Shown here: piece by piece, positions 25,786 through 38,595 of the stretch
Layout of the letters: every line of letters starts with the position of its first letter
How positions within the stretch are numbered: position 1 is the first letter of the stretch
Source: Epiperipatus broadwayi
Lineage: Eukaryota; Onychophora; Udeonychophora; Euonychophora; Peripatidae
Assembly: GCA_028023455.1 (NCBI GenBank)
Contig: JAQFVV010000206.1
Coordinates: 2,031,361-2,095,360, forward strand
Length of the DNA stretch: 64,000 nucleotides
Direction of reading: 5' to 3'
Notes under the pieces: generated by a model
The model's database searches: none
The model's input: only the letters and a program-made list of their open reading frames with translations
Told to the model about the DNA's origin: nothing
Translations under genes and position numbers: made by a program

Positions 25786-25890
25786 CTTTACTACTGGATT
25801 GTATAAGGATGATACAATTTACAAATAATAAAAGGTCCACTTTACTACTGGATTGTATAAAGATGATACAATTTACAGATAATAAAAGGG
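25786..25890 (+). repeat. Tandem duplication, ~57-bp unit x2
   Basis: actttactactggattgtat, then gatacaatttac and ataataaaagg, occurs twice in succession with two or three substitutions. Confidence 0.9.
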
Positions 25891-28187
25891 ATAGAAAAAT
25901 AAAAGAGGCTATTTATATTAATAATATTAAGCAAGTTTTGAATAAAGACTTGGGCCTAAAGAAAATTTGATATAAAGTAAAAAATAAAAAATTTAGTTAT
26001 GAAAAAATATAAAGAGGGAGCTATTAATAATATAAGTGTAAAATTTAAAGAGGAAGCTACTAAAAGTATAATGGTCAATTTTTGAAATTTGAATTTAGCA
26101 GTTGAAGTTAGGAGATATAAATAAAAAAGGTGGGTTAAAATGTGTTTAAACTAATAATATTATAGATTAAAATAAATTATAAATTATTGAGTGAATAAAT
26201 TATAAATATTGATTTTTAGTAAAATGAATAATAATAATGTAAAATAAAAAAGATATTAAGTTAGAGTTAAGTATTTAAAGAGAATAAGAGTAAAATAAAA
26301 TAAAGAATAAAAATACAATATATATATGTTTATAGGAGAGTTTAATTAATAAATATAGAATGTAAAAAGGATAACATATATAATATTTAAAAGGTAATAA
26401 ATAGATTATGATTAGAAGATGTATATATAGAATGCAAATTATATGTTCATGTATATTTATAATTATGTGTTTATATTATGTTATCATTTTGAAGAATAAA
26501 GCTGGGGCAATTGAAACTATAAACTTAAAAGAGGGTGGTAAATAAAGCATTGTGTAATAGTAGTCAAGTGTATGGATGATTTAGTATTATATAAAATAAT
26601 TATAATTACCACATATAACATACAATATTTACATTTAAAATACAAATAGTATCCTTTCACTCCAACATAAACTAAGCAATTAAGACTACATTCTTTCATA
26701 CTACAATGAAAATATACTTTTTCATACATTTTTCAACACAATGTTATACAAATAAAATAACAAACATATGTGAGATATTAAATATCGAGGTATGTTATTT
26801 GTAACCAACTATTGTGAATGCAATAATGAAAATTTACATAATAAAGGAACAGCAATAATTTTATCAAGACTATAAACCTTATTATTTACACATTTATTTT
26901 TAAAATGAATGAAGTCAATCCATAAATTTTTATACTAGAATTAATAATAAACATTTTTTCTACAATATTATTGTTGTCATAACAACATATTCCAATGCTT
27001 CCCAGGTTAATATATTCATCATTAAAATCAAACAAAAAAAAATTTTTTTACGATTGACATTACACCACATATTGAAATTTATTTCAAATTTGTATTGTAA
27101 ATTTTTGTTAGAACAGTCTGTCTTCATTTAAGAGATGGCATTTATGACATTTCTTGGAAAATATTTGCTTCTGAAGTAATAGGTTCAGTTGCTTTACATA
27201 ATCTGAGGTGGTAAGAGAATGATGGATTCCAAAGTCATTTCCGGTGGTCAAACTTTTTATAAACTCCCAAACAATAAACTACATTTTTTGACCTCCTTCA
27301 TTTAATGCTATATTAGAATAGCATATTTTAGACTTAAGATCCATGGCTGATGTTTCATCTATCACTTCCAGTGCTTTAATTTTTGAATTCCTGAGTAATG
27401 AAGCATTCAATTATTTATTATAGTTCATTTATTTAATATAGTTCATTTGAACAAATTTGTAGTTATAATAAATAAAAAATTATTGTAATAATGTTTTAAG
27501 ATCAGTTCATTGCAATTGTTTAAATATAATTGAATAATCCTCAGCAATTGACAATACTTTAAACTTAAAAGAGATATTTTAACGATTTGACTCAAAACAT
27601 TATGTCAGCCATGCATCATAGTTGATTGGTTGAAATTTCATTTTCTTTTTTAAACTATATAAAAACTATAAGCATGACATCAACAGAAATATAGACATTC
27701 AATCCATTGTAAAAATATCTTTTGAATGCCATCTTTTTGATTGAAATCAGAAGAAATTTAAATTTTTTATGAATTTTTTTTAAACAGGAGGATTTGATTT
27801 TTTTTTTTTTTTGGTCAATTTTCTAGTTTACACAGAGCAATAAAGGTAGAAAATTGTCAATGGCCTGATTATGTAGTGAAAATGGATTAAAAATATGTAG
27901 GTCATTTGCATTCAAGGTCTATAATGCGACAACAATGTAATTGCAGAATATATATCATAAGTAGATTTTTTACATTTTTTAAATAATATTTTTAATTTAT
28001 TAATTTGCATTTATATTGGTGTGTGTGTGTGTGCGTAATATATAAATTATAAATAATATAATATTAAAATCATTTATGCTCTTTATTATATGGCATATAA
28101 ATTATTATTCATATGTACAGTAATTTTGTGTCTTTGATATTAATAATTGTTTATGTTTATATGGTGTGTTTGTGTTTACTCTTGCAT
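25891..28187. other. AT-rich; possible diverged foldback arm near 25980-26520
   Basis: The purine-rich stretch 25980-26520 ends with gaagaataaagctggggcaa and attgaaact. Order and composition resemble the right arm of the giant foldback elements at 55.6-59.9 kb, but similarity is too weak to call. The rest shows no feature. Confidence 0.3.
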
Positions 28188-28344
28188 GTTGTATAACAAG
28201 TGATGATTTACATATATAGAGCTGTGCAATGAAAATTTTAAAATCGGATAATCAAGTGCACAGAAAGTTGTATAATAAATAATGATTTACATATATAGAG
28301 CAGTGCAATGTAAATTTTAAAAACATAATCAAATGCACAGAAAA
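28188..28344 (+). repeat. 79-bp tandem repeat x2
   Basis: Both units begin gttgtataa, contain atgatttacatatatagagc and end with tgcacagaaa. Period is 79 bp, with a few differences. Confidence 0.92.
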
Positions 28345-29590
28345 GTTGCAGTTGATAAAACATTCACAAAATTTACTGTGCATAGTACCATGTGAAAATA
28401 TAAACACTTAAAACCAATAAAAAAGAGATTTCAAATGATGTTTGTGTAGTAGTAGTGACAATAGTTGTGCATATACCACACAAAATTGTATGCAGACAAA
28501 GAATCATTCTGATTTTTGCCCAGGCCTTGATACTCATGCTGTGGAGTCACTAGTTTGGCCACATCTTGCATCACATTCTTTTTAAATCTATAGCTAGCAA
28601 ATGAGCTATATGCAAATAAATTATATCTTTGTGGGACAATAAATATAACAAGATAGCACCATTGGTATGCATAAAGAATATAAACATCACTGATATACAC
28701 AAAAAATATATAAAATGAAGAGATGAAACTCATTTTATCAGTGATACAGACAGTAGCCTACAATTTTTAGTTTTAGATAGACAAGAAGCCAATTGCTATG
28801 ATGAAAAATGCATATCTATCTTCTGGAAATGATTTTTGTATCTTTTATTATGATGAATCTTTTTTTATAGACACCTTTGAAATTTGGCAACTTTTGGGGG
28901 GCATGATAAAAATAAAGAATTCATATGCGACTTGTTTGGGAGATTCTAAAGCTATGGGTTATCTCAGGTAAGAAGTATTATATATGGTTTGACAGATAAT
29001 TTTGTGAGGAATACAAAGAAATTATCATTAAAGATGTAATTTAAACTTAGTTAATGATAAATTAGAAATTATAAACAAACAATAATGTATTAATTATGTC
29101 GGATGTCGAAATTTCTTTTTTCCTTATTTTTTAAATGATTATCACTATTTGTCTTAAACTTATTGTTTTCCTTAGTTTTTCTAGTTTCTATTAATGTAAA
29201 TTTTTTTGCTCTAATATTATTAAAACTGAAGTTATTGTGAAAACTATGTCTCAGGTCAGTTTTTTAAAAGATTCAATATGGCGTCTGAAAACTGAACTAG
29301 ATAAAGTATTGTCAAGTGCCTATTCAATTATATTTAAATGAGTTGATCTCAAAACATTACATATAAAACATTTAGCATATAAATTTGTATTTATTACATA
29401 ATAGTAAAATTTAAATCATTCATAATGCTACAAATGAAAGAAACTTCATAATTGGCAGACATATATATTATAAGGTCTAAAATATTTACAAATAAATTTT
29501 TGATTGATTAGAAATTCACCTCTTCTAATAAAAGCTTGGTAGACAATCCACCTGATCTAAGAAATAGCAAGAAGTTATGATTATCTCTTT
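28345..29590. other. AT-rich sequence
   Basis: No repeat or gene that I can support. A slightly GC-richer patch at 28490-28570 shows no recognisable product in any frame. Confidence 0.45.
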
Positions 29591-29591
29591 T

Positions 29592-29695
29592 AAGCCAAGA
29601 GGTTAGTGCAGCCACATTGCCAAGCAAGCAGTTGGTTGCAGCCAGTTGTTGCAGGTTTGCCACCTGGCTGATGCTATGGCATATGAGAAAAAAAC
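29592..29695 (+). repeat. tRNA-derived SINE, copy 1
   Basis: The tRNA-like head contains ggttagtgcagccac (A-box side), caagcaagcagttggttgca and gcaggtttgccacctggctg (degraded B box). It ends atgctatggcatatgag followed by an A-run. The same head is found on the minus strand at 51943-52026 and 57931-58026. Confidence 0.65.
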
Positions 29696-29756
29696 TTTAA
29701 AGTATTGTCAAGTGCTGTCATTAGAGGCTATTCAACAGTTGCAATGAGTTGAACTC

Positions 29757-29758
<2 letters not shown>

Positions 29759-29787
<29 letters not shown>

Positions 29788-30945
29788 ATACTTAAATAAT
29801 AAGTGCAATAATGTTCAAGACTAAATGGGTTTGTAGATAATCATTAAAAACCACTTAACACTTAGCCAATCCAATATCAATAACAATTTCAAACTGTTGT
29901 CAAGGCAATCTCCTTTTAACAATAAAGGTGAAATCCCACTTTTATTGATGGTCCAATATACTTATATAGACACTAAAGATTGCAACTTGACCATAGATTA
30001 AAATTATTGATTCACAGAAGTTTAAATAAATCTCTTTAAAGACATAAATATAACCTATTCTGAATGCAGACTAATAAATAGTCAATTGTATCATTAGAAA
30101 CTGCAATTATAAATTTCAAATTTCACCCAAAGTATTACTTAAATAATAAGTCTAATTATGCTCAAGGTTAAATGCATTTAAACAAGGAAAAACTCTCTCT
30201 ATACAGTAGTGCCACCCTGTGCCAATCAGAGTAATCAATGGATGTAATCATTAAAAACCATTCAACACTTAGTTATTCCCAAAATCAATAACAATCAACA
30301 ATTTAAAACTGTTGTCAAGGCAATCCCCTTTTAACAATAAAAATGGAATTCCACTTTTTTTATTGATGCAATATATATGTATATAGATACCAAAAATTGC
30401 AACTTGAGCACAGAGATTGAAATTATTGATACACATATTGGACCATTAATAAATGTGGGATTTTGCATTTATCGTTAAAAGGAGATTGCCTTGACAACAG
30501 TTTGAAATTGTTGATTATTATTGATATTGGGACTAAATGTTTAGTGGTTTTTAATGATTACTTATAAACCCATTTAATCTTAAACATTATTATACTTATT
30601 ATTTAAATAATACTTTGGTTTCAATTTAAAATTTATAATTGCAGTTTGTAATGTTATAATTGGTTATTTGTTAGTCTGCATTCAGAATAGATTATATTTA
30701 CCTGTTTAAAGAGGTCTATTTAAATTCCAGTGTGTTAATTATTTCAATCTCTATGGTCAAGTTGCAATCTTTAGTGTCTATATAAGTATAGTGGATCATT
30801 AATAAAAGTGGAATTCCACATTTATTGTTGAAAAGAGGTTGCCTTGACAACAGTTTGAAATTGTTGATTGTTATTGATAGTGGGATTGGATAAGTGCTGA
30901 GTGGTTTTTGATAGTGGGATTGGCTAAATGTTGAGTGGTTTTTAA

Positions 30946-30984
<39 letters not shown>

Positions 30985-31170
30985 AGTGTGTGTGTGTGTG
31001 TGAAATAATGCTTAAAGCTAATTGGGATAATTAGTAACCATTAGAAACTACCAGTAACCACATAAACATTCACAATAAGGATAGTAATCAATATTTCTCA
31101 CTTCTGTCAAGGCAACCTTCTCACCTTTTAAAAGTATTGCAGTTTGTAATGTTATAATTGACTATTTATT
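29759..31170. repeat. Complex foldback cluster
   Basis: A segment containing actgttgtcaaggcaatc appears forward at about 29880-29915, 30305-30330 and 31100-31120. It appears inverted (gattgccttgacaacagttt) at about 30485-30515 and 30836-30870. The longest inverted pairing joins roughly 29800-30170 with 30560-30960. TA and TG microsatellites (29758-29780 and 30948-31002) bound the core. A MITE fragment sits in the left half. This is probably a foldback element that re-copied itself locally. Confidence 0.65.
30183..30245 (+). repeat. MITE fragment nested in the foldback cluster
   Basis: aaactctctctatacagtag, then tgccaccctgtgcc and cagagtaatcaatggatg, matches the left terminus of the 6302-6750 MITE. 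It is inserted next to a TA. Confidence 0.75.
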
Positions 31171-31279
31171 AGTCTGCATTACAGTGACATATTTATTTCA
31201 TATATATGTATATACCAATAATACATATTTCTTTGTGAATAAATTGTGCTCCTGGAAAGTGAAAGAGAAGAAAACATAT

Positions 31280-34060
31280 AGTGTAATAATCAGATTTGTG
31301 CATTCACATAACAAAATCCAAGAGTTCAAGCAACACATAACAAAGCTGACTGCAACAAGATGGTGAGATCTTGAATGTGAGCAACTTTAACTCATTTAAT
31401 CATACTCCATGATTTAATACCCTATGAATGACATTTCTGAGATTACACTCAATCTCAATTTCTCTCACAAGCCAACATAGCAAAAGGAGTCACATGAGAC
31501 TCTGGAGGAAAAAAATTAAATTAACTATAAGTAAAGACTAAATAAACTACTCAATGCTCTATGACTTATAAGATAATGCATAATATGTATTAATAAAAAT
31601 TGGATGACTTAGAGTGAATTGTGAGAAAACACACTAAACAATAATAATTTTAAATATATTTAGTAAAATAAGAATTAGCATTTATTGAATGGGTTACACA
31701 TGCTGGCATTACATCTTGATAGCAATGCAATTTGTATAATTAATTATCTGCAGTTTATGACCCATGCCTAGTATGGTAATCCAAACTATTCATTAGGTTT
31801 TCTAATGACAAGTTAAACATCTACCAGGATAATACATATCTCGAGCATTTAGCTACTTATTTTAATATGTTATCAACAAGCAATTAATTCACTCAAAATG
31901 CAGATTCAAAGATAAAACCAGATTCCAAGTTCAGGCTAATGCTGAAGTTTACTAGTAAGTTAGAATGAAATGGTTACCATAAATTGGTGTCTAAGACTAT
32001 GGGGCTAAAATATTAAATTAAAGATCATTGTATAAATGTGCAGTTAATCACAGGATTTAGTATCTAGTACTCTGTTTCCTTGGATGGAAAGCTTGTTAGT
32101 GCAATGAGGAACATTTCTAGTCAGTAAGTCAGATCAGATTTGAATAAGATTCTGGATCTTCCATGCTCCAGTTCTAAAAATATAGCTTCCAAACTAAGGA
32201 ATGGGTGGCTGTCACCAGAACCCCATTTAAGTAGTCATAGCAAGCTGTTATTGAACATTATGTGCTTAATAAAGACATGGTTGCAATGCTTAATAATAAT
32301 GCTAATATGTATTTAAATAACTAATAAATGTGCTTAAATATGTATAGTTTCGGTCTGCTGAAACTAACCTGCCCTAGTTCTTAAAACAGCTTATCATAAT
32401 GATGCTAAGAAAGCATTAACTAAATATTCATTTCATTTATAGATTGAATCTGTATATAATTCTTTATAACAAAATTACGGAGGAGAAAGCATATTTTGGG
32501 CCTTACAACATTTACAAATATGCTTTTAAAATCATTCCTTGTCACTATCTAATGAATATATATAATAATAATTTGAACTGATTAAGAAAATCTTATTAAA
32601 TGCACTAATAAATATTAAATAACCAATACAAATAACAAATGCATAGTGACCTGTTGTTACCTCATAAAATAGGATTTCAAAGCAGTGATTTTCATCAGCT
32701 AATGAGCAATGATAATATTACATTTGGAGAGCTTCTAATTCTCTCTCTTGAGAGTTTACTAAATTAGTTAGTCTCTGCTTTGAAATATTGGCATATCATA
32801 ACATATAAATTTAATAAATGAAAAGAAATAATTAAATTAGAAAAATATGCATGGCTGCAGATTATAAAAGATCTTAAGTAATAACTGCTTATTATAGTCA
32901 AATAATAAGTTATATTAAAATTACTTTTATAGGCAAGTTTATAGTTACATATAGAGATTTTGTTTATAAGAATTTTAATTACATGAAAATTTATAATTTA
33001 ACGAATGTTCATAATAGCTAGCTTAATTAAAGTATTTCAAGTTTTAAAATTAGATTTATAGAACTCTGTGGGTGAAAAAGTATTAAAAATTTTCTTCCTA
33101 GAGCTGAATTGTCCAGCATTGGGAGTAGAAACTGGCACTTTCCTCTGAATAAGTTGTTTGTCCACACCATCTTCCCTTAACAGCAGTTGGTGGATGGACT
33201 CTCCATCCTGGCAGTGATAATGATTGCCATGACAAAATACAGGATGGGCTGAAAGTCACCATTCTCCTAAAGATGGCAAATATATGGCCTTTCTGGCTGC
33301 TTAAGATAAGATTCAAACCTGTGTGTATTTATGTAGCAACAACTTAGATTATAGAGTGTATATATATTTCAATGGTGAAAATCTAGGTTAATATACCAAT
33401 TTCTACTCCTCTATTGTGTTTGCCTACAAGCTAGGTTTGCAGCATAAAAATCCATTAGCCTATTTACAAGTTTTTGCTTAAAATTACAAATTTGACTTTC
33501 CTATTGTTAAGTTCTCTAATCAAACAAATTTCATCTTAGTATAGCCAACTCAATCACAAATTGAATAAAAAATAGTGCTGCTTCATCGAGTTTGCTTACA
33601 CTAAAGTTGTGTTTTAAAAATTGTTATTGTCAAATTACAATTTGTTGACATGCAATTTTAAACAGGTGCATGTGGTGTGATTTTGGTTAATAAGATTGAT
33701 TGTTAAATTAACAAATTGTTTAGTAAATATTGTGTTATATATGTATGCTGGTCACAGGTGAAATTGTACATATATATGCAATCTTAAGGAAAATAATTAA
33801 ATAAATTTATACACATGCATTTATAATAATTTAAAGAATTAAACATTTAAATATAATTGTGCTGTAATGTCACTAAATCTATTATATGTCACAGCTTATA
33901 TATTGCATCTATATAGGTGTGCTGATACATACATTAAGATGTTTACACATATATACTTTTAAATAGATATATAGATATATATGCACTCAATGGGGTTTAA
34001 AACTGGTATGAGTACTACTATGAGATATATATAGTCTGATGGAATACAGTGTTTCATATC
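31280..34060 (+). repeat. Long non-coding repeat family, member A
   Basis: About 2.8 kb that matches member B (38596-41496 plus 44985-45275) in order and sequence along its length, with moderate divergence. It begins near aatcagatttgtgcattcac and ends near ggaatacagtgtttcat. A GC-richer block at 33100-33310 (cagcagttggtggatggac) is shared with B. The open frame on the minus strand there is not clearly conserved. I do not recognise the family. It could be a long non-autonomous element or an old segmental duplication, but the third copy C argues for a dispersed element. Confidence 0.75.
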
Positions 34061-34355
34061 CCTCATCTTTTAAAAAAAACAAAAAGAAAGAAAAAAATGA
34101 TTTGTTTGTAATTTACTGGACTTGCAATAATGAATTAAATGTAACCTAAATAGAATCAAAAATTTTAATTCGGGTCTTTCCTGATTTATGTGTCATTTTA
34201 AACATTGTGCCCCCACCAACCTCTTCACTGAAATTTGTTATTGGCACCCAATACATAAAAATAACAATAATAATAATAAATATTTTTTACATGTACAAAA
34301 AAAAATCTAGTCTTCATATTGAATACCTGTCATTCAGTTATTGTTAATCATATAC

Positions 34356-36276
34356 TATAATGGTATACAATATGCCATTACATTAATTTAAAATTAAAAT
34401 AAAAACTTAAGTTTGTAAATAATTGATTTATTAAAATAAAAAAAACTTAACTTAAAAACTGAAAATTGAAAGTTATATTTAACATATATATTGTTGCACA
34501 GATGGAAAACTTTAAAACTTTTTTAAGAAAAAAAGTATTTGAAAATATTTTTTTAAAAAAAAAAAATGTAAAGATTGATATTTTTAAGATAGAAGTAAAT
34601 GATTTCTATCATATTTAATCTTAAAAAATGGAAATGATTAGGGCACTTAAAATAATTTAAAAGGTCAGATAAGAGAATAAAAAGAATTAGCTTGACCAAT
34701 GGAAACACCAAGCCACAGCATGGACCAAAAAAGAGACTCTAGGATTAGTGATGTCTTGCTTGTTGAATCCAAAAATTTGCTGATAAAAAGCTAATAAAAA
34801 TATAAAAGCCAAAAATATTATTATTAAAAGGGTGGTGGTTGTCTGAGAGAGCTGACTTTGAATCTACATATGAACTATAGCTGTATCGCAGACTTCATAA
34901 TGTAGAAGTCTGCAATAGATTTAATTTCTTGACAACCAGCTGAGACCTCCCTATGACAGTTATGGACAAAAAGAAATGGCAAGTAGTGGCTTTGTTTTTT
35001 AAGAAAAAAAAACAAACAATCTATGTAAGTGATCACGAAGATGGACCTCTAAATCTGCAGAATCCGTAAAGTTTAAACTTTTACCAATTGAACTTTCTTT
35101 TAAATAAATACAATATATCTTCAATAAGTAATCAATCCATAAAAAAGTAATATAAATAAATGGACTCTTATCTGACCAAGAATAAAACTCTAAATCAATT
35201 ATAAATATTTATTTTTATATAAGTTTGCTATTTCAATCATTTCTATTTTTTATTACTTATTTATGTTTGTATTTAACTAGGTTATTTATTTCTATATGTT
35301 AACTAAAATGTATTAAATTTAAGTTGGGTGTGAGCTATATGGATTCGTTAAGTTTATGTTAGTTTAAGGGGTTTTAATTTCGGGCTACTTTTCTTGTAGT
35401 TAGGTCAATGCTGGTGGAGGGATATATGGGTGTTTATATCAATGTAATGTGAAGCATGTTTAGCATACTGACAGGGCAATGTGCCCAACTGAATGCATGA
35501 CCCCAAAGGTGTAGTCATAGTGTTGCAATAGACGCAGAGATATTTCCTGTGCCATTGACCCTTTTTTAGCTATATGGATAGGGACTAAGTCTGAATATAT
35601 ATCACTCTCCCCCATATGCAGCATTTCTCTTTAATTATTGTATATACATGATTCTTTCACCAGACAGACACGCATTCCTGTACTGGACGAGGATCATGTC
35701 CCTCAAATAATATCACGCTAACAGATGCACATTTCTGTCAGCGTGGTTTTATGCTAGCATCTTCATATTGCATTGGTTGTGACTATATATCTGGAAGCAG
35801 GCATTGGTTTGGCTACAAACCTTTAGTCTGAGATTGAATGATTTGTTTTGAAAAGTTATTAACTGTGGAATCTATGTAGCCTATCTATACTCAACATGCT
35901 AAAGTAAAATATTATTAAAATGTCCATCTGTGCGGATTGTTTAAAATAAAAATTTAAATTTAAAAATAATTAATAACCAATCTAAAATAAGAAATGTTAT
36001 TCCTCAATTTTTTTTATATGTGCATTAATAAATGTTTGTGTGTTAATTACTGGCAGTGGCTTATATCATTTGTTTTTAAATATTAATATACTTCTTTTAA
36101 GCAAGTTTGATATTTTAAGCTCAGCTTCTCCCTGAGCTAGTGACGTGCTTTCGGTTCGATAAAAAGGTAACCTCTCCTGTGCGTATCTGCATACTGTATA
36201 AATTTTCCAGGTTCAAATAGCCTGGTGGCGCCCTGGTATGACAGATTAGATTGGGGAGGTTTTGTCGACCATTATA
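34356..36276 (+). mobile_element. ~1.92-kb LTR-like element, copy 2, with ATAC duplication
   Basis: It starts TATAATGG and ends CCATTATA, a perfect 8-bp inverted pair, and is flanked on both sides by ATAC (34352-34355 and 36277-36280). It aligns throughout with 10449-12524, including the shared block ggcagtggctt ... ctgagctagtgac ... gcgtatctgc ... ggcgccctgg near its right end. This well-marked boundary defines the family. Interpreted as a solo LTR because of the short inverted ends, 4-bp duplication and internal TATA region. Confidence 0.7.
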
Positions 36277-36299
36277 ATACATATGTACAAATTTTACAA

Positions 36300-37680
36300 T
36301 TTTGGGGAGGGGAACAGATCTATAAATAATTTTACTTAGTAAAAGTAGGATCTAGGGGTATATCCTTAAATATTTTTGATTTATGGAACTTATCCTGCCC
36401 CATGAACCTTCATACTTCTCAGATTTCTGCTCAGTTCAGTACAGTTACTTCCTAGATGGAAGTACTTATGACATTTCCAGATGTGTTTATTTCTCAGCCT
36501 CCATGTTCAAACTCCTAGCTGGTTTCCTATCCTAATGAAATTTGGATTCTTCCCTTTTCTTCTTTTCTTCCTCAACTATTTTAATGCTGGTATCTTCTCT
36601 TCCTGTTACTAATTCAAAGATTTGCTGTTTCCAGTGAGCCCTCTCCCCTTTCCTACCTCTTGAGCTCAACTTTATCCCTTTACTTCTTTCCTCTAGTCTC
36701 TTTTCATCGAAGGGGCCCTGCCTATAATGTTTTCTTTTGGGCCTTTTTGCTAAGATTCCCTGTGAATCTGACTCATCCCAATGATTCCTATATCCTTCAT
36801 TCAGAGCATATCATCTCACCTGCTCCCAATCATCCTTGTCCCCTGTCTTCTTCACTGAGGCTGACCCCCATGTCTATTCTATCCTCTACTTCCACTGTAT
36901 GAATTTGCTGTTTCTGAAATATTTTCATTTTCTATCTCTATATGAATCTCCCTTACATTCTCTTTCTCTTCATCTAATCCTGAATCATTTTGAAGACCCA
37001 GTTCTGTGGCTACCTCTACCTTCAATATTTCCTGCTCATCTCAGTTCTTAATTTCTCAGACCCTAGGTTCATCTTTATTCAAGGTATCATGCTCAATCTC
37101 TTCCTTTGCATTTAAGAGGTCCTGTTTGTATCTTTCCCAAATGTCTGTCCTGCTCCCACTAACTTCATCCTTGATCTGCACCACACTTTGTTCATTCCTT
37201 TTTTCTAATGTACTTTGTGGTCTCTCTCTATTGTCAAACCTGTTGAATCCCTCCCAGCCTTGGTAATAACTTGGGGAGTCTGTTGGGTTTAGCATATCAT
37301 TCTCCTTAATTGGCATGGTATCCATCAAGACAGTGGGGCATCTGCTCCCCTTTTGAGAACTCTGTTTTTTCCTTTCTTCCCTCTTCTATTTCCTTTAGGG
37401 CCTCAAAGCCTTTCCTCATCATAAGCATGTCCTGTTGTTCTATTTCCATCAAACTTTCCATCCTTCTGACTCTGAGTTCCATCTCTCCAATCTTTTTAGA
37501 CTGGCCACCAACAACTCTTCCTGGCCAACCTTCATATCCTTTTCTGCCCCTGGCTCCTGAATTGTCCTAGATGTCTTCTTAAAATAGACAGGACTCTCTA
37601 TATGCTTGCTTTCAGGGTATTGGCTCATGCTTGCCTCCCCTTCTACCTCTCCTTTTGTACTATTATCCATTTATGTCTAG
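36300..37680 (-). pseudogene. Decayed coding sequence for a charged, coiled-coil-like protein
   Basis: The plus strand is pyrimidine-rich over 1.3 kb, so minus-strand frames are rich in Glu, Lys and Arg. The frame from an ATG at 37670 (MDNSTKGEVEGEASMSQYP) shifts near 37500. Another frame then gives MELRVRRMESLMEIEQQ and onward. A third segment near 37250-37060 includes YYQGWEGFNRFDNRE and IWERYKQDLLNAKEEIE. Further frames near 36990-36560 include KENVREIHIEIENEN and GPFDEKRLEERSKG. Several frameshifts and stops make it non-functional. The style resembles a retroelement ORF1/gag protein, but I do not recognise it. Confidence 0.5.
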
Positions 37681-37820
37681 TACTCTTCAATATTGCTCTA
37701 TCTATTATAAAATAGAATTTTACTTGCTCTAAAACTCAAGCTATACAATATGACTATTTTGCCATCCTCCCCCAAAAAAAATGGTTCACAAAAGTTCCTT
37801 TCTCAATCTGCTATATTAAC

Positions 37821-38050
37821 TTATCTCATTTCCTCATCCTTCCCTAACTCTCCTAGTGCTCCATTTAATAATGTCCTATTGGCCCACATACAAATTATTA
37901 TATAAAGAATTAATAACAATAAAGAAAATATTTTTACCAAAGCCTTCTTGATTTTTTTTTTTTCAGTTGCAGACACAAATATATTGATCCATGGTTGCCA
38001 AAGTCTGTCATATTTCAATAAAATTTTGACCCCGAGTACACTTATATATC
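37821..38050 (-). pseudogene. Fragment with KYDRLWQPWINIFVSAT and a hydrophobic segment
   Basis: The minus-strand frame contains LWQPWINIFVSAT, a Lys-rich stretch and a strongly hydrophobic run (about 18 residues) before stopping at 37821. A W-x-P-W-type motif near the end is seen at the C-terminus of some L1-like reverse transcriptases, so this could be the 3' end of a LINE lying upstream of the charged relic. The assignment is weak. Confidence 0.25.
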
Positions 38051-38595
38051 AATAACCTTGCCCATTTTGTTTCATTCTCACACTTCAATCCAAATTTCAA
38101 ATTATTATAAATAAATGATGGGTCCTTTTAAGTTTCTTCACCCCTGGTGACAAAATTTATATGAGGATGGCTCTAAATCTGTTTAAGTCACCCTCAGGTA
38201 CCAGTCAGTGAGACATATTTTGTACATATAAGATAATTGACCTTATGATTTATAACAACCATTACAAATATACAATAATTGTTAAGGCGTATAAGTATAC
38301 TTCCTATTTTCCTATTTTTACTACCATGTTGAGACAAAATTTGAAATTTACAGAACAAATTTAATGAGGCTCATGTGAAAAGCAAATGCTTACACATATA
38401 AAATATACATACTAAGCATTTGGCATTTATAATGGTAAAGAAAAAAAAATTATACGTATAAAATTTAGGAAAAAATATAATTAGAAAAAAAACTTTTACA
38501 TATATATAAATTAATATTCTCTTTTATCAGGGAATCCCAAGGAATGTGGTTCTGTTGGAAGTGTTAAGTTGGCATGCCATAATCAGCAAAAAAAA
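38051..38595. other. Spacer between coding relic and repeat member B
   Basis: AT-rich and without a recognisable element. Repeat similarity to member A begins near 38596. Confidence 0.5.

Noticed and set aside
36225-36235. TGGCGCC near the right end of the LTR-like copy, resembling the start of a lysine-tRNA primer site
   Set aside because: It lies about 45 bp inside the element boundary defined by the ATAC duplication and does not match the remaining primer-site bases.
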